A stretch of DNA of 64,000 nt from Lactobacillus hominis DSM 23910 = CRBIP 24.179. Lineage in GTDB: Bacteria > Bacillota > Bacilli > Lactobacillales > Lactobacillaceae. The translations under genes were made by a program, and so were the position numbers. The notes under the pieces were generated by a model that saw only the letters and a list, made by a program, of their open reading frames with translations, was not told the DNA's origin and made no database searches. Where the stretch lies: contig NZ_CAKE01000001.1 of assembly GCF_000296835.1 (NCBI RefSeq), positions 168,176-232,175 of the forward strand, read 5' to 3'. Shown one piece after another: positions 31,009 through 39,590 of this stretch (positions within the stretch are counted from its first letter, which is position 1; each line of letters begins with the position of its first letter).

Positions 31009-31503
31009 ATGATTAGTCAAGAAAGCTTTATCAAAGCATGGGAAAACAAAAAATTAGTAGCTGGCGCATTAAAGGTAAGTAATGTGCGACGCAATTACGT
31101 ATATTATGAAGACATAATGCAAGATGGCATTATGCTGTATGCGGAATTACTTGATAAATATGGAAAAAGTAAACCTGCTAAGGAAATAGATAAGCTCGCT
31201 TTTAGGAAGATTATCTGGAAGACGATAGATGAACTGCGTAAGATTAAAAAGCACGAAGAACGTTGTAGCGAGCTAGATGATGCTTTTAACCTGTATCGCA
31301 ATGATTATGACTGGCAGAATCTAATTATATTAAAACAAGAAATTGCTAAGATGACACAAGAAGAATTATTAATCTTGTTTGAGCATTTTTTAGCAGGAAA
31401 AACAATTACGCAGATTGTCGCTGAAAATAACATTCCCCGGATTAGAATTAAGAGATTTAAGAAGAAATTGATTTCCAAGATGAAATTGGCGTTATTAGCA
31501 TAG
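31009..31503 (+). CDS. Small sigma-70-like factor, SigH/ComX type
   Basis: 164 residues. Region 2-like: YYEDIMQDGIMLYAELLDKYG (about 33-53) followed by AFRKIIWKTIDELRKIKKHEE. Region 4-like helix-turn-helix near the C-terminus: LAGKTITQIVAENNIPRIRIKRFKKKL. There is no region 1 or 3. This matches the short alternative sigma factors of lactobacilli (SigH/ComX) that drive late competence genes. ATG 31009 is eight bases after GAGG; a GTG at 30982 would place the palindrome in the coding region. Region 4 is divergent, so target promoters cannot be predicted. Confidence 0.7.
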   Translation: MISQESFIKAWENKKLVAGALKVSNVRRNYVYYEDIMQDGIMLYAELLDKYGKSKPAKEIDKLAFRKIIWKTIDELRKIKKHEERCSELDDAFNLYRNDYDWQNLIILKQEIAKMTQEELLILFEHFLAGKTITQIVAENNIPRIRIKRFKKKLISKMKLALLA

Positions 31504-31585
31504 AACACTAAATTACTTGTGCTTCTGATCAACTGAAGTAGAATTAGTCGGAATAAAACGCCACTAATCAATTTTAGTGCAAACT

Positions 31586-31617
31586 AAAAAAGTCCTCCCT
31601 TGTGGGATGGCTTTTTT
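31586..31617. terminator. Bidirectional terminator between the sigma gene and cls
   Basis: AAAAAAGTCCTCCC pairs with GGGATGGCTTTTTT around a TTGT loop with one wobble/mismatch. A small CACTAA-TTAGTG hairpin (31562-31579) lies just before it. It serves the two convergent genes. Confidence 0.85.
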
Positions 31618-31631
31618 GTCTATATGTTCGA

Positions 31632-33125
31632 TTAAAGAATAGGCGAGAGCAATCTTGAGAAGTATTGCTTAAATTTGCGCCATTTTGATTGCTGGTCAAA
31701 GTATTCATTTGTCAGCAAAGTTGATTCTTCAATATCTTTTTCAAATATTTCTTTTAATTCTTTTGTTAATTGCGGACTATAACAAAAGGCATTAACTTCA
31801 AAGTTCAATCGGTATGATCTAAAGTCTTGGTTGGCTGATCCAACTGAAGCAATATCTGATCCAGAAACCATAGTCTTGGCATGAATAAAGCCACTGTCAT
31901 ATTTATAGATCTTGAGGCCTTGCTTAGTTAAGTACTTAGCATAATACTCTGTTGCCCGATAGACAAAAGGATGGTCTGCCATACATGGAATCATGATTCG
32001 TACGTCTACGCCGCTTTTTGAGGCAATGACTAGACTTTCTAAAATTGGATCACCAGGAATCAAGTAAGGCGTTTGAATGTAGACGTATTTTTGCGCCTGG
32101 GCGATGATTTCTTCATAACCGCGTTGAATTGCTAAATTTGCATTGTCAGGACCCGAGGCTACAATTTGCATTGCTACAGAGTTAGGATCTTTACGATCCC
32201 AGTCGAGTTTGAAGTTCTTAATTTCGTCATCGATGTCGATTTGCGCAACATGCGACTTACGACAAGAAGTATTCCAATCCATCGTAAAGCGCACTTCCAT
32301 CATGGCAGCTGATTGTCCAACGACTCTTAAATGAGTATCGCGCCAGTGACCAAATTTTTTGCTTTGATCAACATACTGGTCGCCGATATTGAAACCACCG
32401 ATATAGCCGATCTTATGGTCAATGATCACTAATTTTCTGTGTAAATGATAGTTATAGCGAGGGGTAGTGTACCAGTGATTGGATGAGTCAGAAATAAATG
32501 GTTGAGCCAAACCGCCTAATTCACGCAACTTATTAAAAAAGCTAGGTTTTGTTCCGTGCGAACCACTAGTATCATACAAAACACGGACATTAACTTTACG
32601 CTGTGCTGCTTTTTCTAAAGCTGCCAAAACTCGCTTGCCTAAGCTATCTGCATAAAAAGTATAAAATTCAATATTAATTGTATCTTTTGCCTGATTAATA
32701 TTATCAATCAGATTATCAAATAACTTCGGTCCATCGATAAAAGTTTCAACGCTATTATCAATCGTTAAAATTGCATCATCGTTATTCAAATTTAGCTCAA
32801 CTAGTCGCCGACTGCGCATGTTTTGATCCAGGCTTGGCAACAAGTCGTGCGCATCTAGCATTTGTCTTTGCTGCTTTAAAAAGTGATCGCGAATCTTTTC
32901 TTGTTCCTGCTTGATAATGAAAATCTTATCATGCGACAACTGTCTTCCTACAAGTAAATACAAAATAAAGCCGATATAGGGCAGACCGATTAAGACGAGT
33001 AACCATGCCCAAGTCGAAGCGATATCGCGATGCGAGCGAAAGACGGTCCAGACAGCGAAGATGACGTTAATAATCCATAAAATTTCAACGATTCTACGAA
33101 CCATGTCCCAAGTTAGCACTAGCAT
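31632..33125 (-). CDS. cls: Cardiolipin synthase (phospholipase D superfamily)
   Basis: 497 residues. It joins two phosphatidylglycerol molecules into cardiolipin at the membrane. Two N-terminal membrane helices (about 5-60, including AWLLVLIGLPYIGFILYLLVG) precede two HKD domains: HLHRKLVIIDHKIGYIGGFNIGDQY (about 228-250) and IHAKTMVSGSDIASVGSANQDFRS (about 420-443). The gene stands alone on the minus strand. Confidence 0.94.
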   Translation of the reverse strand: MLVLTWDMVRRIVEILWIINVIFAVWTVFRSHRDIASTWAWLLVLIGLPYIGFILYLLVGRQLSHDKIFIIKQEQEKIRDHFLKQQRQMLDAHDLLPSLDQNMRSRRLVELNLNNDDAILTIDNSVETFIDGPKLFDNLIDNINQAKDTINIEFYTFYADSLGKRVLAALEKAAQRKVNVRVLYDTSGSHGTKPSFFNKLRELGGLAQPFISDSSNHWYTTPRYNYHLHRKLVIIDHKIGYIGGFNIGDQYVDQSKKFGHWRDTHLRVVGQSAAMMEVRFTMDWNTSCRKSHVAQIDIDDEIKNFKLDWDRKDPNSVAMQIVASGPDNANLAIQRGYEEIIAQAQKYVYIQTPYLIPGDPILESLVIASKSGVDVRIMIPCMADHPFVYRATEYYAKYLTKQGLKIYKYDSGFIHAKTMVSGSDIASVGSANQDFRSYRLNFEVNAFCYSPQLTKELKEIFEKDIEESTLLTNEYFDQQSKWRKFKQYFSRLLSPIL

Positions 33126-33258
33126 TTTCTATAAAACTCCTTTAACAGTAATCAACCTATTTTAACATAACTAAATTTTTACAAAATTAGTTTTGTATTT
33201 ACCAAGCTCGCTAATCTATGTTAGGTTATTTTTATAGCTTTTTTGCTGGAGGAAAATT

Positions 33259-34212
33259 ATGATACTTGAACAACCTTATTTAGATTTATTAAATACGATT
33301 ATGACGCAAGGACATGATAAGCAGGACCGCACTGGCGTGGGAACACGCAGTATTTTCGGTGCGCAAATGCGTTTTGATTTGAGTCAAGGATTTCCGGTTT
33401 TAACTACTAAGAAGGTTCCATTTGGTTTAATTAAGAGTGAATTGCTTTGGTTTTTACATGGCGATACTAACATTAAGTTTTTACTAGAACACAACAACCA
33501 TATTTGGGATGAATGGGCTTTTAAAAATTGGGTGACTAGTCCAGAATATCAAGGACCTGATATGACCGACTTTGGTCTTCGCGCATCTAGTGATCCCGAA
33601 TTTAATGAAATTTATCAAAAAGAGCTAAAAAAATTCGACGATTGCATTTTAAATGATGACTCTTTTGCTCAAAAATACGGTAATTTAGGAGATGTTTATG
33701 GTGTGCAATGGCGTCATTGGCAAAAACGCGATGGTGGTTTTATTGATCAAATTCAAAATGTGATTGACCAAATTAAAAAGACACCTTATTCGCGTAGACT
33801 CATTGTGACGGCTTGGAATCCGGAAGATGTACCAAATTCTGTCCTTCCTCCGTGCCACGTACTGTTTCAATTTTATGTAAATAATAGTAAACTTAGCTGC
33901 CAGTTATACCAACGCTCAGGCGATATGTTTTTAGGCGTGCCATTCAATGTTGCTAGCTATTCTTTATTAATACATTTAATTGCACGCGAAACTGGACTTG
34001 AAGTCGGCGAATTCGTCCATACTTTAGGCGATGCTCATATTTATCAAAATCACTTTGAACAAGTGAAAAAACAGCTTTCTCGTAAGCCACTTGATGCACC
34101 AAAGCTATGGCTTAATCCAGATAAAAAGACGATTGATGAATTTACTATGAAAGATATTAAGTTAATAGATTACAAGCATGCTGGTGCTTTGCATGCACCC
34201 GTTGCAGTTTAG
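33259..34212 (+). CDS. thyA: Thymidylate synthase
   Basis: 317 residues, with the roughly 50-residue insert after residue 90 found in many Firmicute ThyA. It makes dTMP from dUMP using methylene-THF. The nucleophile is C199 in [22 protein letters not shown] precedes it and [20 protein letters not shown] follows. GCTGGAGG lies upstream of the ATG. folA follows after 10 bases, so the enzyme that regenerates the folate is co-expressed. Confidence 0.97.
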   Translation: MILEQPYLDLLNTIMTQGHDKQDRTGVGTRSIFGAQMRFDLSQGFPVLTTKKVPFGLIKSELLWFLHGDTNIKFLLEHNNHIWDEWAFKNWVTSPEYQGPDMTDFGLRASSDPEFNEIYQKELKKFDDCILNDDSFAQKYGNLGDVYGVQWRHWQKRDGGFIDQIQNVIDQIKKTPYSRRLIVTAWNPEDVPNSVLPPCHVLFQFYVNNSKLSCQLYQRSGDMFLGVPFNVASYSLLIHLIARETGLEVGEFVHTLGDAHIYQNHFEQVKKQLSRKPLDAPKLWLNPDKKTIDEFTMKDIKLIDYKHAGALHAPVAV

Positions 34213-34222
34213 GAGCAGTCCA

Positions 34223-34726
34223 ATGATTAAGATGATTTGGGCGCAAGATTTGCAGCGCAATATCGGCTATCAGGGCAAGATTGCGTGGTATTTGCCAGCC
34301 GATTTACAGCATTTTAAGAAAGAAACTTTAGGTCATGTCATGGTGATGGGGAGTAAGACTTTTACGAGCCTACCTAAAGTTTTACCTAAAAGAAAGCATT
34401 ATGTTTTAACCCATCATCCCGAAAAATATGATCAAATTAAAGATAATCCCCAAGTAAAGATTTTTACCGACTTAGCCGAATTAAAGAATGCCGTGCAAGA
34501 AATAAACGATGATGTTTATGTGATTGGTGGCAGGACAATCTTTGATCAATTTATGGATTTGGCCGATGAATTAATTGTGACGCAGATTGATTCTACATTT
34601 AAAGGCGATGTCAAGGCTAGCCAGATTGACATGAATAAATTTAAGGTTATTGATCGAGAATTTTATCAACGCGATGAAAAAAATAAATATGACTATGAAA
34701 TAATTAAATATCAAAAATTGGTCTAG
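34223..34726 (+). CDS. folA: Dihydrofolate reductase
   Basis: 167 residues. It reduces dihydrofolate, the by-product of thymidylate synthase, to tetrahydrofolate and is the trimethoprim target. Visible parts: MIKMIWAQDLQRNIG, W-LPADLQHFKKET with the substrate-binding Asp, VMVMGSKTFTSLP, and YVIGGRTIFDQF. ATG 34223 follows GGAG; a longer reading from 34178 overlaps thyA and is rejected. Confidence 0.96.
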   Translation: MIKMIWAQDLQRNIGYQGKIAWYLPADLQHFKKETLGHVMVMGSKTFTSLPKVLPKRKHYVLTHHPEKYDQIKDNPQVKIFTDLAELKNAVQEINDDVYVIGGRTIFDQFMDLADELIVTQIDSTFKGDVKASQIDMNKFKVIDREFYQRDEKNKYDYEIIKYQKLV

Positions 34727-34729
34727 TTT

Positions 34730-34767
34730 AAAGATGATTTATTGAAAAATAAATCATCTTTTTTTAT
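34730..34767 (+). terminator. Terminator after thyA-folA
   Basis: AAAGATGATTTA (34730-34741) and TAAATCATCTTT (34750-34761), a perfect 12-bp stem followed by more T. Confidence 0.9.
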
Positions 34768-34855
34768 TTCACAATTTATTGCTTTTAGCTTTGATAAATC
34801 AGGTTAAATAACACCGCAATATAGGTAATTTATAGAATTGATGAATACATTTTGG

Positions 34856-34912
34856 TTGACTTTATTTCACAAATGAGTAAATATATACATGTAGTGTATG
34901 AAAGCGTATACA
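34856..34912 (+). promoter_or_regulatory. ppsA promoter region with a perfect cre site
   Basis: TTGACT at 34856-34861 is a good -35; a TAAATA 16 bases later (34878-34883) is a passable -10. ATGAAAGCGTATACA at 34898-34912 matches every fixed position of the CcpA operator consensus WTGNAANCGNWNNCW. It lies just downstream of the expected start, where CcpA would block elongation or initiation. Repression of a gluconeogenic-direction enzyme in sugar is the expected logic. Confidence 0.75.
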
Positions 34913-34944
34913 CAAAAATGGTATAGTTACTAGGAGAATGAATA

Positions 34945-37347
34945 ATGGTTTTAAAGAATAAAGCATACGTGCTTTGGTTTGACGATTTAAAGCGTAATGA
35001 TGTTGCTCTAGTTGGTGGAAAAGCCTCATCGCTTGGGGAATTAACTTCGGGTACCGACGTTCCAGTTCCTTATGGCTTTTCAACTACGGCAAATGCTTAT
35101 CGCTACTTTATGGAAGCGACCGGCTGCAACAAGCGCGTTAATGAATTATTAGCTGGTTTAAAAGATATTGAAAATTCTGACGAATTGCATAGTGTTTGTA
35201 AAAAGATTCGTCGTATTATTGTTGATAGCAATATGCCAGCTGATTTAGCTCGCTATATTGGCGATGCTTATGATGAACTCGCAATCAAAATGCACGTTAA
35301 TGAACCTTTTGTGGCTGTGCGTTCAAGTGCAACTGCCGAAGATTTACCAGATGCATCGTTTGCAGGCCAGCAAGATACTTACTTAAACGTCCATGGCCGT
35401 AAAGAAGTCATTCAAAAAGTTAAGGAGTGTTACGCTTCGTTATTTACTGATCGCGCTACATATTACCGGATTAAAAAGCACTTCCCACAAGAAAAAGTCG
35501 CCTTAGCTGCTGCCGTTCAAATGATGGCCTTTTCTAAAGCAGCCGGCGTTATGTTCACCGTTAATGTTGCTACTGGCGACGATACCAAGGTCATGATTGA
35601 AGGATCTTGGGGTTTAGGAGAATATATTGTTCAAGGAACGGTAACACCAGACAATTATGTCGTCGATAAAAAGACGATGAAAATTGTTAAAAAGACAATC
35701 AATAATAAAAATATTGAATTAGTGCGTCTGCCAGATGGTGGCGTCGAGCAAAAAGATGTTTCATCAAGTCGCGCTAAGATGCCTGCCTTAAGTGATGAAC
35801 AAATTCTAGCATTAGCTAATTACGCTAAACAAATTGAAAAACATTACGGCTGCTATATGGATATGGAGTGGTCGTTAGATCAAAATGATAAGTTGTGGCT
35901 TGTGCAAGCACGGCCTGAAACCGTTTGGTCACAAAAAAATAAAGCTAAAAATGAAGATAATGACAAAGCGAAAGAATCTGAGCAAGATAATGTCACATCC
36001 AGCGATGCAAAAGTTATCCTGCGTGGTCTTCCTGCAAGTCCTGGCTTGGTTTCTGGCAAAGTTCATGTGATTGACGATCCAAAAGATATTGATCAATTTC
36101 AAAAAGGCGAGATCTTAGTTACCTTGATGACTTCACCTGATTGGGTTCCAGCTATGAAAAAAGCTACTGCAATTATCACTAATAACGGTGGGATGACTTG
36201 TCACGCTGCAATAGTATCTCGTGAAATGCAAATTCCATGTTTAGTAGGTACAGCTAGCCGTGGAGTTAAAGCAACTTCGGTTTTAGAAAATGGTCAAACA
36301 GTAACTGTTGATGCAAAAGACGGCGTAGTTTATGACGGTCTAATACAAGATTTGGTTCAACCCAAAGATGAAAAGCCTGCTCAAACGCCGGTAAAAGAAT
36401 ATTTTGCCCCAACAGCAACAGGCGTCATGATGAATTTAGGCGATCCTGAATTAGCTGCAAAATATGCAGATTTGCCAGCCGATGGAATTGGCTTGATGCG
36501 CGAAGAATTTTTATGGACAACTTATATTCACCAGCATCCCTTATATCTTATTGAAACAGGGCATCCAGAACGCGTCGTCAACGAACTTGCTAATGGGATT
36601 GCCAAAGTAGCCCGGGCAATGGAACCACGACCAGTAGTTTTGCGTTTTTCTGATTTTAAGTCAGGCGAATACCGCAATCTAAAGGGCGGAGAAAAATATG
36701 AACCGCACGAACCAGCGGACTTACTTGGCTGGCGGGGAGCATCGCGGTATTATGATCCAAAATATATTGAAGCCTTTAAGCTAGAGCTGCAAGCAGTTAA
36801 GAAAGTTCGTAATGAATATGGCTTAAAGAACTTGAACGTGATGATTCCATTTTGCCGGACTGTTCAAGAAGCTAAGAAAGTCACGGAATTAATGGCAGAA
36901 AATGGCCTAGTTAGAAATGAAGACTTCAAGATTTATATGATGGCAGAAATTCCATCAAATATCATTTTGGCCGATCAATTTAACCAATATGTCGATGGCT
37001 ATTCAATTGGTTCAAACGACCTCACGATGCTTATTTTGGGGTGTGATCGCAATAATGATACTGTTTCTAACTTATTTGACGAAAGAAATCTAGCAGTTAA
37101 ACGTGCAATAGCTCACTTGATTAAGACAGCTCATAAAGATGGCAAGACAGTTTCAATTTGCGGCCAAGCACCATCAGAATATCCAGAGTTTACTCAATTT
37201 TTGGTAAAACAGGGTATCGATTATGTTTCAGTAAATCCAGATATGGTTAAGACCACCAAGCGCAACGTGGCTCATTATGAACAGAGAATTTTGCTTGATA
37301 AGGCCACTGGACGCGGATTAATTTCAAGCGAAGATTATACATGGTAA
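34945..37347 (+). CDS. ppsA: Phosphoenolpyruvate synthase
   Basis: 800 residues. It converts pyruvate and ATP to PEP, AMP and phosphate. ATP-binding N-terminal domain: VGGKASSLGEL, VRSSATAEDLPDASFAGQQDTYLNV. Swivelling phospho-His domain: NNGGMTCHAAIVSREMQIPCLVG (His near residue 422). PEP-binding domain: GLMREEFLWT, SIGSNDLTMLILGCDRNND and SICGQAPSEYPEF, whose Cys is conserved. A charged linker at about 330-350 separates the first two. The cre site upstream predicts repression during rapid sugar use. Confidence 0.95.
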   Translation: MVLKNKAYVLWFDDLKRNDVALVGGKASSLGELTSGTDVPVPYGFSTTANAYRYFMEATGCNKRVNELLAGLKDIENSDELHSVCKKIRRIIVDSNMPADLARYIGDAYDELAIKMHVNEPFVAVRSSATAEDLPDASFAGQQDTYLNVHGRKEVIQKVKECYASLFTDRATYYRIKKHFPQEKVALAAAVQMMAFSKAAGVMFTVNVATGDDTKVMIEGSWGLGEYIVQGTVTPDNYVVDKKTMKIVKKTINNKNIELVRLPDGGVEQKDVSSSRAKMPALSDEQILALANYAKQIEKHYGCYMDMEWSLDQNDKLWLVQARPETVWSQKNKAKNEDNDKAKESEQDNVTSSDAKVILRGLPASPGLVSGKVHVIDDPKDIDQFQKGEILVTLMTSPDWVPAMKKATAIITNNGGMTCHAAIVSREMQIPCLVGTASRGVKATSVLENGQTVTVDAKDGVVYDGLIQDLVQPKDEKPAQTPVKEYFAPTATGVMMNLGDPELAAKYADLPADGIGLMREEFLWTTYIHQHPLYLIETGHPERVVNELANGIAKVARAMEPRPVVLRFSDFKSGEYRNLKGGEKYEPHEPADLLGWRGASRYYDPKYIEAFKLELQAVKKVRNEYGLKNLNVMIPFCRTVQEAKKVTELMAENGLVRNEDFKIYMMAEIPSNIILADQFNQYVDGYSIGSNDLTMLILGCDRNNDTVSNLFDERNLAVKRAIAHLIKTAHKDGKTVSICGQAPSEYPEFTQFLVKQGIDYVSVNPDMVKTTKRNVAHYEQRILLDKATGRGLISSEDYTW

Positions 37348-37365
37348 TTTAAGGAGAATTAAGCA

Positions 37366-38001
37366 ATGGAAAAGTTATTATACGCAACTTATAACAACAA
37401 TAAAGTGGCAGAAGTACAAGATATTTTAGATGAATTTGATACTGATATTGAATTAGTTTCTTTAAATGATTTTGATAATGTACCAGAATTTGTCGAAAAT
37501 GAAACGACATTTTTAGATAATGCAAAAGACAAGGCTCATAAATATGCGCAATTTTCGGGGATGCCAACTTTGGCAGAAAGTTCCGGACTTTGTGTTGATC
37601 ATCTAAATGGAGCACCTGGTGTATTTTCTTATAGATATGCTGGTCAAGCTCATAATGATGCAAGAAATAACGCTAAGCTCTTGGCAGCAATGGGCGGGGT
37701 TGCAAGTGCAAAAAGAAATGCGCAGCTTTATACAGCATTAGTTATTTCTTGGCCAGATAGCGATGATGATTTAATTAGTGCAGGCACGATCAAAGGCGAG
37801 ATTATGACTTATCCGCACGGCGAACAAAACTATGGTTATGATCCATTATTCATGGTGCCAGAATTGGGTAAAACTTTAGGTGAAATGTCAATTGCCGAGA
37901 AAAACAGCGTTTCTCACAGAGGACAAGCATTCACTAAGATGGTGCAAGAATTGCCAATGTGGTGGAATCGCCATGTTAGTGCAATGTCGATTGAAAGATA
38001 A
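37366..38001 (+). CDS. RdgB/HAM1-family nucleotide pyrophosphatase with altered active site
   Basis: 211 residues. The family hydrolyses ITP, dITP and XTP to monophosphates. Recognisable parts: ATYNNNKVAEV at the start (family T-x-N-x-x-K), LNGAPGVFSYRYAG, GYDPLFMVPELGKTLGEMS and EKNSVSHRGQA. The catalytic segment, normally A-D-D-S-G-L, reads AESSGL at residues 70-75: both aspartates are replaced (E71, S72), including the one assigned as catalytic base in E. coli RdgB. Substrate or activity may therefore differ. It follows ppsA after 18 bases. Confidence 0.85.
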   Translation: MEKLLYATYNNNKVAEVQDILDEFDTDIELVSLNDFDNVPEFVENETTFLDNAKDKAHKYAQFSGMPTLAESSGLCVDHLNGAPGVFSYRYAGQAHNDARNNAKLLAAMGGVASAKRNAQLYTALVISWPDSDDDLISAGTIKGEIMTYPHGEQNYGYDPLFMVPELGKTLGEMSIAEKNSVSHRGQAFTKMVQELPMWWNRHVSAMSIER

Positions 38002-38040
38002 AAAGTAATTTAGTAAAAAGTTTTTAGGATTCTCTCATTT

Positions 38041-38075
38041 AAAAAGAACTGATTTTTTGTATCAGTTCTTTTTAT
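38041..38075 (+). terminator. Terminator after ppsA-rdgB
   Basis: AAAAAGAACTGAT (38041-38053) and ATCAGTTCTTTTT (38061-38073), a perfect 13-bp stem. It isolates the next gene's promoter. Confidence 0.92.
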
Positions 38076-38098
38076 TTTTGATTAAAAAATAAAAATTC

Positions 38099-38126
38099 TA
38101 GACATAATTAAAAAGATATGTATAAT
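38099..38126 (+). promoter_or_regulatory. Promoter of the AbiF-like locus
   Basis: TAGACA (38099-38104), 16-base spacer, TATAAT (38121-38126): 5 of 6 and 6 of 6 consensus positions. The expected transcription start is near 38133, just before the structured leader. It is one of the strongest promoters by eye in the window. Confidence 0.75.
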
Positions 38127-38132
38127 ATTAAT

Positions 38133-38182
38133 TAGATCATACCTTCGCAATGACGGATTTATCCATCAGCGGAGGTTTTTTT
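38133..38182 (+). ncRNA. Structured leader / small RNA upstream of the AbiF-like gene
   Basis: About 50 bases from the predicted start to a run of seven T. ACCTTCGC (38141-38148) pairs with GCGGAGGT (38169-38176) with one wobble; inside, TGA (38151-38153) pairs with TCA (38166-38168) and GGAT (38155-38158) with ATCC (38161-38164). The whole is a long hairpin ending in a T run, 14 bases before the ATG. AbiF-type genes are known to carry a conserved RNA motif directly upstream, and such RNAs have been proposed as antitoxin partners of the HEPN protein. Identity with that motif is inferred from position and shape. Confidence 0.6.
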
Positions 38183-38196
38183 ATGGAGAAATTAAT

Positions 38197-39210
38197 ATGG
38201 AACAACATCTTTCATATGAAGAACAGCTTCTTTTGTTTAAGCAGAGGGGAGTAGAAGGAATTGACCCTACAAACTCTGATTTTAATAAACAGATTAAAAC
38301 TTTAAAGGTACTTGGGTATTATAAATTAAAGCAATATGCAATTCCTTTTTGGAATAAAGAAGAAAATAAATATCAGAAGATTACATATAATAATTTGGTA
38401 AAAAGATATTATAGAGATCAACAGCTTAAACAAGCGATATTTCAATCAATAAGCGATATTGAAACGGCATTAAATAATGAAATATCTTATATTCTTGGAC
38501 GAGACGACCCATATTTATATTTGACATTTGAATATTGGTGCCAAACTAGAGGTTATAACAGGCATATAGGGTCTAGTATTAATAAATATAAATTAAAAAA
38601 TGAGGAACTAAAATTCTTGTCTCAATTGCAGAAACAAGTTCGGAAATCAAATTATATTGATATTCAAAAGTTTGAAAGCAGTAGGGAATTTGAAGTTTTC
38701 CCACCCATTTGGCTATCAGTGAATACTTTAACTTTTGGTCAGAGTATTTATTTGGTTAAACTGATGAAACCTCAGAATAAACAGATTATTAGTAAACACT
38801 TTTTTCATCAAGACGTAAATAAATTGATTAATGATTTAGAATTATTGAATTTGATTCGAAATATCTGTTGTCATAATGGAGATTTGGTTGATATTTCATT
38901 AAAAACTATGCCCAAAATTCCAGCAAGATATAAACAGTATCTCAATATGAATGGAGATAATTATCCCCATAAGCTCGCTGTAGTTATTTTAATTTTAATT
39001 GATCTAATGTATTCAGTGAATGAAAAATATAATTTTAAGAAATTACAAAACATCTTAGTTGGATTATGTAAGCTCACTAATAAAAAAGATGCCTATCTTG
39101 CTAAAAAAATGGGTTTTAAGAATATAGCTTCTATAAGCGGATTAACTTCCACGTTTAAAAATCCTAGAATAACAACTTTCTATCCCAAAGATGGATATAT
39201 TTACAATTAA
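38197..39210 (+). CDS. Abi_2/AbiF-family abortive infection protein with HEPN motif
   Basis: 337 residues. The Abi_2 pattern is clear: SYEEQLLLFKQRGV at the start, LKVLGYYKLKQYAIPF (about 36-51), FQSISDIETALNNEISYIL, PPIWLSVNTLTFGQ (about 169-182), and RNICCH at 221-226 in LLNLIRNICCHNGDLVD. That last motif is the HEPN R-x4-H nuclease signature. Such proteins are phage-defence or toxin RNases, thought related to the ancestor of Cas13. The DNA looks AT-richer than flanking housekeeping genes, and broken genes lie just downstream, both consistent with acquisition. ATG 38197 follows TGGAGAAA. RNA targets are unknown. Confidence 0.85.
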   Translation: MEQHLSYEEQLLLFKQRGVEGIDPTNSDFNKQIKTLKVLGYYKLKQYAIPFWNKEENKYQKITYNNLVKRYYRDQQLKQAIFQSISDIETALNNEISYILGRDDPYLYLTFEYWCQTRGYNRHIGSSINKYKLKNEELKFLSQLQKQVRKSNYIDIQKFESSREFEVFPPIWLSVNTLTFGQSIYLVKLMKPQNKQIISKHFFHQDVNKLINDLELLNLIRNICCHNGDLVDISLKTMPKIPARYKQYLNMNGDNYPHKLAVVILILIDLMYSVNEKYNFKKLQNILVGLCKLTNKKDAYLAKKMGFKNIASISGLTSTFKNPRITTFYPKDGYIYN

Positions 39211-39258
39211 TAATAGTTTAGAAAAATGTAGCTAAAAGTCTAGTTTAATATTAGGCTT

Positions 39259-39456
39259 TTAATTTTTCTTTTTAAAAATCAGATTAGTCATTTTAATTTT
39301 AATTTCTTTAACTAAATCAGAACTATCTTGATGAATTGAAAGACCGACATCAAGATTTAATTTATCTTCAGGTAAATCCATAATATTAAACTTCTTACTT
39401 TTGTCTAAATACGGCAAAACATCTTTTAAAACGATGGCAATGCCATTATTCGTCAA
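39259..39456 (-). pseudogene. Remnant of a LysR-type regulator, C-terminal end
   Basis: About 65 codons ending in a stop read like the tail of a LysR effector domain: LTNNGIAIVLKDVLPYLDKSK, then a degenerate end VKEIKIKMTNLIFKKK. The helix-turn-helix and most of the effector domain are absent, and the coding run begins abruptly at the junction near 39452 without a start signal. The family assignment rests on a short piece. Confidence 0.5.
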
Positions 39457-39582
39457 GAAAAGGTTTATGCAATCTTAGACCAAGAAATTATTGATAAGTT
39501 CGCTGAAGATAAATTACCACGTAGCTTAAAGCCATTATCTGATCGCACTAAGCTAGATAAATTGAAAAATAGCAAGATAAAA
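39451..39582 (+). pseudogene. Short coding remnant at a decayed junction
   Basis: Reads RQEKVYAILDQEIIDKF, then AEDKLPRSLKPLSD and RTKLDKLKN in one frame, with protein-like composition but no start. It abuts the LysR remnant head to head at about 39452. I do not recognise the parent gene. The stretch 39211-39622 holds only these two pieces and a terminator; it looks like the scar of deleted genes. Confidence 0.35.
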
Positions 39583-39590
39583 CTCTCAAT

